Part shown: one piece after another, positions 7,701 to 8,682 of the stretch
Layout: each line of letters starts with the position of its first letter
Numbering within the stretch: the first letter of the stretch is position 1
Assembly: GCA_001730085.1 (NCBI GenBank)
Contig: MDLB01000041.1
Coordinates: 1 to 8,682, forward strand
Direction: 5' to 3'
Origin: PVC group bacterium (ex Bugula neritina AB1)
GTDB lineage: Bacteria > GCA-001730085
DNA length: 8,682 bases
Position numbers and translations under genes: made by a program
Notes under the pieces: model-generated
Seen by the model: the letters and a program-made list of their open reading frames with translations, nothing else
Told to the model about the DNA's origin: nothing
The model's database searches: none

Positions 7701-7844
7701 GTGGGGCTTATGCCAACAACCTATGGCTTTGGTGGCTATGAGCCGTTTTTGGTTCCGATGGTTTTATCTATGTCGTGGGGGCTTGTTTTTGCAACGGTTG
7801 GAACCCTTTATGTTGTTCCTATTTTATACTCTTTTCAAAAATAA
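4788..7844 (+). CDS. RND-family efflux permease (AcrB-like, HAE1-type)
   Basis: This 1018-residue inner-membrane transporter should use the proton gradient to push substrates from the periplasm or inner leaflet into a TolC-type duct. The layout is typical: a short cytoplasmic N terminus and TM1 (about 13-31), a large periplasmic loop (about 32-335), TM2-6 and TM7 (about 336-545), a second periplasmic loop (about 550-865), then TM8-12 to the C terminus. The TM4 motif LGLVVDDAVV carries the proton-relay pair D404/D405, equivalent to D407/D408 of AcrB. TM11 entry RFRPIVLTSVTTVVGLMP is also typical. In TM10 the sequence is LGVLVNDSLIM, placing N928 where AcrB has the essential K940. That variant is found in a recognised branch of RND pumps, so the protein need not be inactive. 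The GTG start has a good Shine-Dalgarno. It lies 36 bases after the channel gene and forms an efflux pair with it, but no periplasmic adaptor gene is present. The substrate is unknown; the DD pair and overall form favour drug or lipid-like compounds over heavy metals. Confidence 0.93.
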   Translation: MSITEFFIKNPKLTNSIMILICFLGFFTFKGLPRQSMPDVDFGQMTIETSYPGSSPVDVEIKVTDLIEDELEVLEGLDEINSVSIENKSVINVKINPNLPTFKQEKIKTDIRNAIDRVTKMPKEVKDKPLVEEKTSSNEPVMEVSIAADGVFDEDFLRRVAKKFEDDLRLIQGVGKIHKVGYRQKEVRILVNLEKMNQEHVSFKELVEAIHARNVKESGGVLQSGTDEKKVITFAEFQKPEDVGDCVIRSNFSGKQLRVKDVALVRNSFHDKAVLPKINGLKSINVIVKRKPGFDMISLSEEVHNLVDSYQDIFKDRNVKISVLVDYSHYVSNLLNITKNNAFMGLVLLLATLFLFLNFQTALWVALGVPVAVFGAFIMFPFFGLSVNQVVLIAIIIALGLVVDDAVVVAENINRYQQEGLSSKEAAIKGSKEMFAPLFVAILTTIMYFASLYFMTGIMGKFVFSIPTVIILMLCFSFFESFTILPCHLAHVKASAIRPMKGWMLKCIAIYASTLRFFLRNKMVFLLVFMIGFGLLTSFFVKKARFVMFPTIDSDILYVSLETEVGDSKETTLRKVQKVEKIVAKIPKSALSGFKLEVGHHNAASSNGASTNHDYWALITIFLHPAQERSIKSEAIMNGLEKDFKDLKGFSLLEVEPNREGPPVGAPVTVKLICDDISVCETFEKKILKTLREKEGVYQVDTTNRYGAKEILLHLDEIKMAQMGLTAQDVADTVKFAYQGFEATTLRRDGEEISFRVRLNDDQRGKEAMLKQLSLRNREGRLVPLSAIAKQSYVEEKESIDHYGGKRSLTITALVDETKITGGEVNKEIRNLYQEDIEKTPGVSMTFGGEEKESQKSLKRFFQSFLFGLIIIYLILMILLDSYVQPFLILSVVPIGLMGVLIAFYLHGLPMSFLGLVGTLGMLGVLVNDSLIMVSQLNSAKKKHRKMDIDILSEAAKLRFRPIVLTSVTTVVGLMPTTYGFGGYEPFLVPMVLSMSWGLVFATVGTLYVVPILYSFQK

Positions 7845-7873
7845 AGTCTCAGCCCACTTTGGAGATGAAGTAG

Positions 7874-7901
7874 CTTTTTTTTTGTGGCTCCGAAAAAAAA
7901 G
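7874..7901. repeat. T/A-stem inverted repeat downstream of the RND gene
   Basis: C followed by eight T (7874-7882) can pair with eight A followed by G (7893-7901) across the loop TGTGGCTCCG, giving a 9-bp stem made nearly only of A-T pairs. It lies 30 bases after the RND stop. It is too weak for a standard terminator and lacks a following T tract on the + strand. It might help stop transcription from the right on the minus strand. It could also be chance. Confidence 0.25.
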
Positions 7902-7978
7902 TAATATTACAAAGGGCTTAAGGTCTGTCAGTTTTGAACAAGACAGTATCGTTAGGCAATATGAGTTTTGATCATTTC

Positions 7979-8024
7979 AAGCCGAGAAGACCTCTTCCTT
8001 TAGGTGGAGGATGAGAGGCTTTTT
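7979..8024 (+). other. Imperfect hairpin before tnpB: transposon left-end palindrome or terminator
   Basis: The outer stem AAGCC (7979-7983) pairs with GGCTT (8017-8021). Inside it, CCTCTTCC (7991-7998) pairs with GGTGGAGG (8003-8010) with one mismatch and one G-T pair around a TTTA loop. A short T run follows (to 8024). IS200/IS605-type elements have no terminal inverted repeats but carry an irregular subterminal palindrome near each end, and its position about 85 bases before tnpB fits a left end. The T run also makes it a candidate terminator for the cluster ending at 7844. I cannot decide between these. Confidence 0.4.
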
Positions 8025-8104
8025 CACAGATATTAAAAATGTGGAGAGCTTTGGGTTTTAATATATTTTTTAATTTTCCATAGAGCCTATGTTAAACTGT
8101 GTGA

Positions 8105-8682
8105 ATGAAAAAAGTTAAGAGTTTTAAATTTAAATTAAAATTAAAAAGTAAAGAACAAGAGATTACTTTGAAGAAAAATATTGGTTGTAATCGTTTTGTT
8201 TGGAATAAAGCTCTTGCTATTCAAAAGGAAAGACTGGAGAACAAGCAAAAGCTTTTGAGCTGGTACGAACTTGACTGGTGGAAAAATAATTTTTGGAAGA
8301 AAAGCGAAGAATATGATTTCTTAAAAGAGGTTTCGTCGCAACCACTTAATCAAACGTTGAAAATGTTAGATAGAGCTATTTGGGATTGTTTGACGAAAAA
8401 AGTCAAAGGACGGGGATTCCCTAGATTCAAACATAAAAAATCAGACTCAGGATTTAGATACCCTGTAGGTGTCAAAATAAAAAACAAACAAGTATTTCTT
8501 CCTAAAATAGGCTGGGTGCATTTTTTCAAGAGCCAAGAAGTAATAGGTACTCCCAAAAATGCCACTGTGACTTATTATGCAGGTGATTGGTTCGTTTCTA
8601 TTCAGACGGAGATTGAGCGTGAAGATCCTGTGCACCCCTCAAAAAGCAGTGTCGGCATTGACATGGGAGTAGCATGCTTTGC
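8105..8682 (+). CDS. tnpB: TnpB / IS200-IS605 family OrfB, N-terminal part (runs off window)
   Basis: The first 192 residues are visible from ATG 8105, and the gene continues past the right edge. TnpB proteins are RNA-guided DNA nucleases encoded by IS200/IS605-type transposons. They use an RNA derived from the transposon right end and are the ancestors of Cas12. Seen here are the basic N terminus (MKKVKSFKFKLKLKSK), the hallmark N-terminal motif IGCNRFVWNKAL (about 27-38), a basic segment KKVKGRGFPRFKHKKS typical of the family, and the start of the RuvC-like nuclease, GIDMGVACF. D186 is in the position of the first catalytic aspartate. The remaining RuvC acidic residues and the zinc finger lie outside the window, so intactness is unknown. 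No tnpA (HUH transposase) precedes it within the window. The element may be a tnpB-only type or may have tnpA elsewhere. No clear Shine-Dalgarno precedes the ATG. Confidence 0.9.
   Translation, partial: MKKVKSFKFKLKLKSKEQEITLKKNIGCNRFVWNKALAIQKERLENKQKLLSWYELDWWKNNFWKKSEEYDFLKEVSSQPLNQTLKMLDRAIWDCLTKKVKGRGFPRFKHKKSDSGFRYPVGVKIKNKQVFLPKIGWVHFFKSQEVIGTPKNATVTYYAGDWFVSIQTEIEREDPVHPSKSSVGIDMGVACF

Larger units (their letters stand above)
7845..8104. other. Non-coding spacer between RND gene and tnpB
   Basis: I see no convincing gene. Open frames occur on both strands from 7845 to about 7971. The plus frame is a continuation of a shadow of the RND gene. The minus frame, ending KKKATSSPKWAETLFLKRV inside the RND tail, has no proper start codon. 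The spacer holds a T/A-stem hairpin at 7874-7901 and a larger imperfect hairpin at 7979-8024. The junction between host DNA and the transposon should fall within it. Confidence 0.45.

Noticed and set aside
7902-7910. TAATATTAC, identical to the nicking-site nonanucleotide of geminivirus-like (CRESS) replication origins
   Set aside because: It is part of a 10-base palindrome in AT-rich DNA, is not in a matching stem-loop apex, and no Rep gene is present. Chance is the best explanation.
7699-7971. 90-codon plus-strand frame overlapping the end of the RND gene
   Set aside because: Half of it is an out-of-frame copy of the RND C terminus, which has conserved TM11-12 sequence in the other frame. 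No ribosome site or domain supports it.
8350-8635. Two minus-strand open frames opposite tnpB
   Set aside because: The plus strand encodes clear TnpB motifs through this stretch, and the minus frames are shadows.
1-8682. tRNA or rRNA genes
   Set aside because: I saw no cloverleaf with a T-arm motif in the non-coding stretches and no rRNA-like conserved segment.

Overview
The window looks like chromosomal DNA from an AT-rich Gram-negative bacterium. An outer-membrane TolC-type channel next to an inner-membrane RND pump implies a two-membrane envelope. I cannot place the lineage: none of the proteins carries a signature that I can tie to a phylum. Several starts have weak Shine-Dalgarno sequences, intergenic DNA is very AT-rich, one gene appears broken, and a transposon gene is present. 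These are traits often seen in host-associated or reduced genomes, but that is only suggestive.

Layout. Positions 1-120 hold the edge of another gene and a good + strand hairpin terminator (78-119). Positions 104-537 on the - strand hold a previously intact gene of about 144 codons, now split by a one-base frameshift in a short A tract near 338-341. Only the first half has a start codon, so the second half is easily missed. Positions 538-801 are very AT-rich and non-coding, with two perfect palindromes.

From about 802 to 7844 all genes run on the + strand and are tightly spaced. They are a doubtful small ORF (802-990), a small membrane-anchored zinc-ribbon protein (978-1244), uvrB (1225-3228), a TolC-family channel (3279-4751) and an RND efflux permease (4788-7844). 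The first three overlap one another by 13 and 20 bases. The gaps after uvrB and after the channel gene are 50 and 36 bases. One transcript could therefore carry DNA repair and efflux genes together, though their products act separately. UvrB is the damage-verifying helicase-like subunit of UvrABC excision repair. The channel and the RND pump would form an envelope-spanning exporter, but the periplasmic adaptor that such pumps need is not encoded here.

Positions 7845-8104 are non-coding, with a T/A stem hairpin and a second, more complex hairpin. At 8105 a TnpB (IS200/IS605 OrfB) gene begins and runs off the right edge just after its first RuvC catalytic aspartate.

No clearly undescribed system is visible. 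The most useful non-obvious observations are the hidden frameshifted gene, the adaptor-less channel/pump pair, and the zinc-ribbon gene overlapping uvrB.
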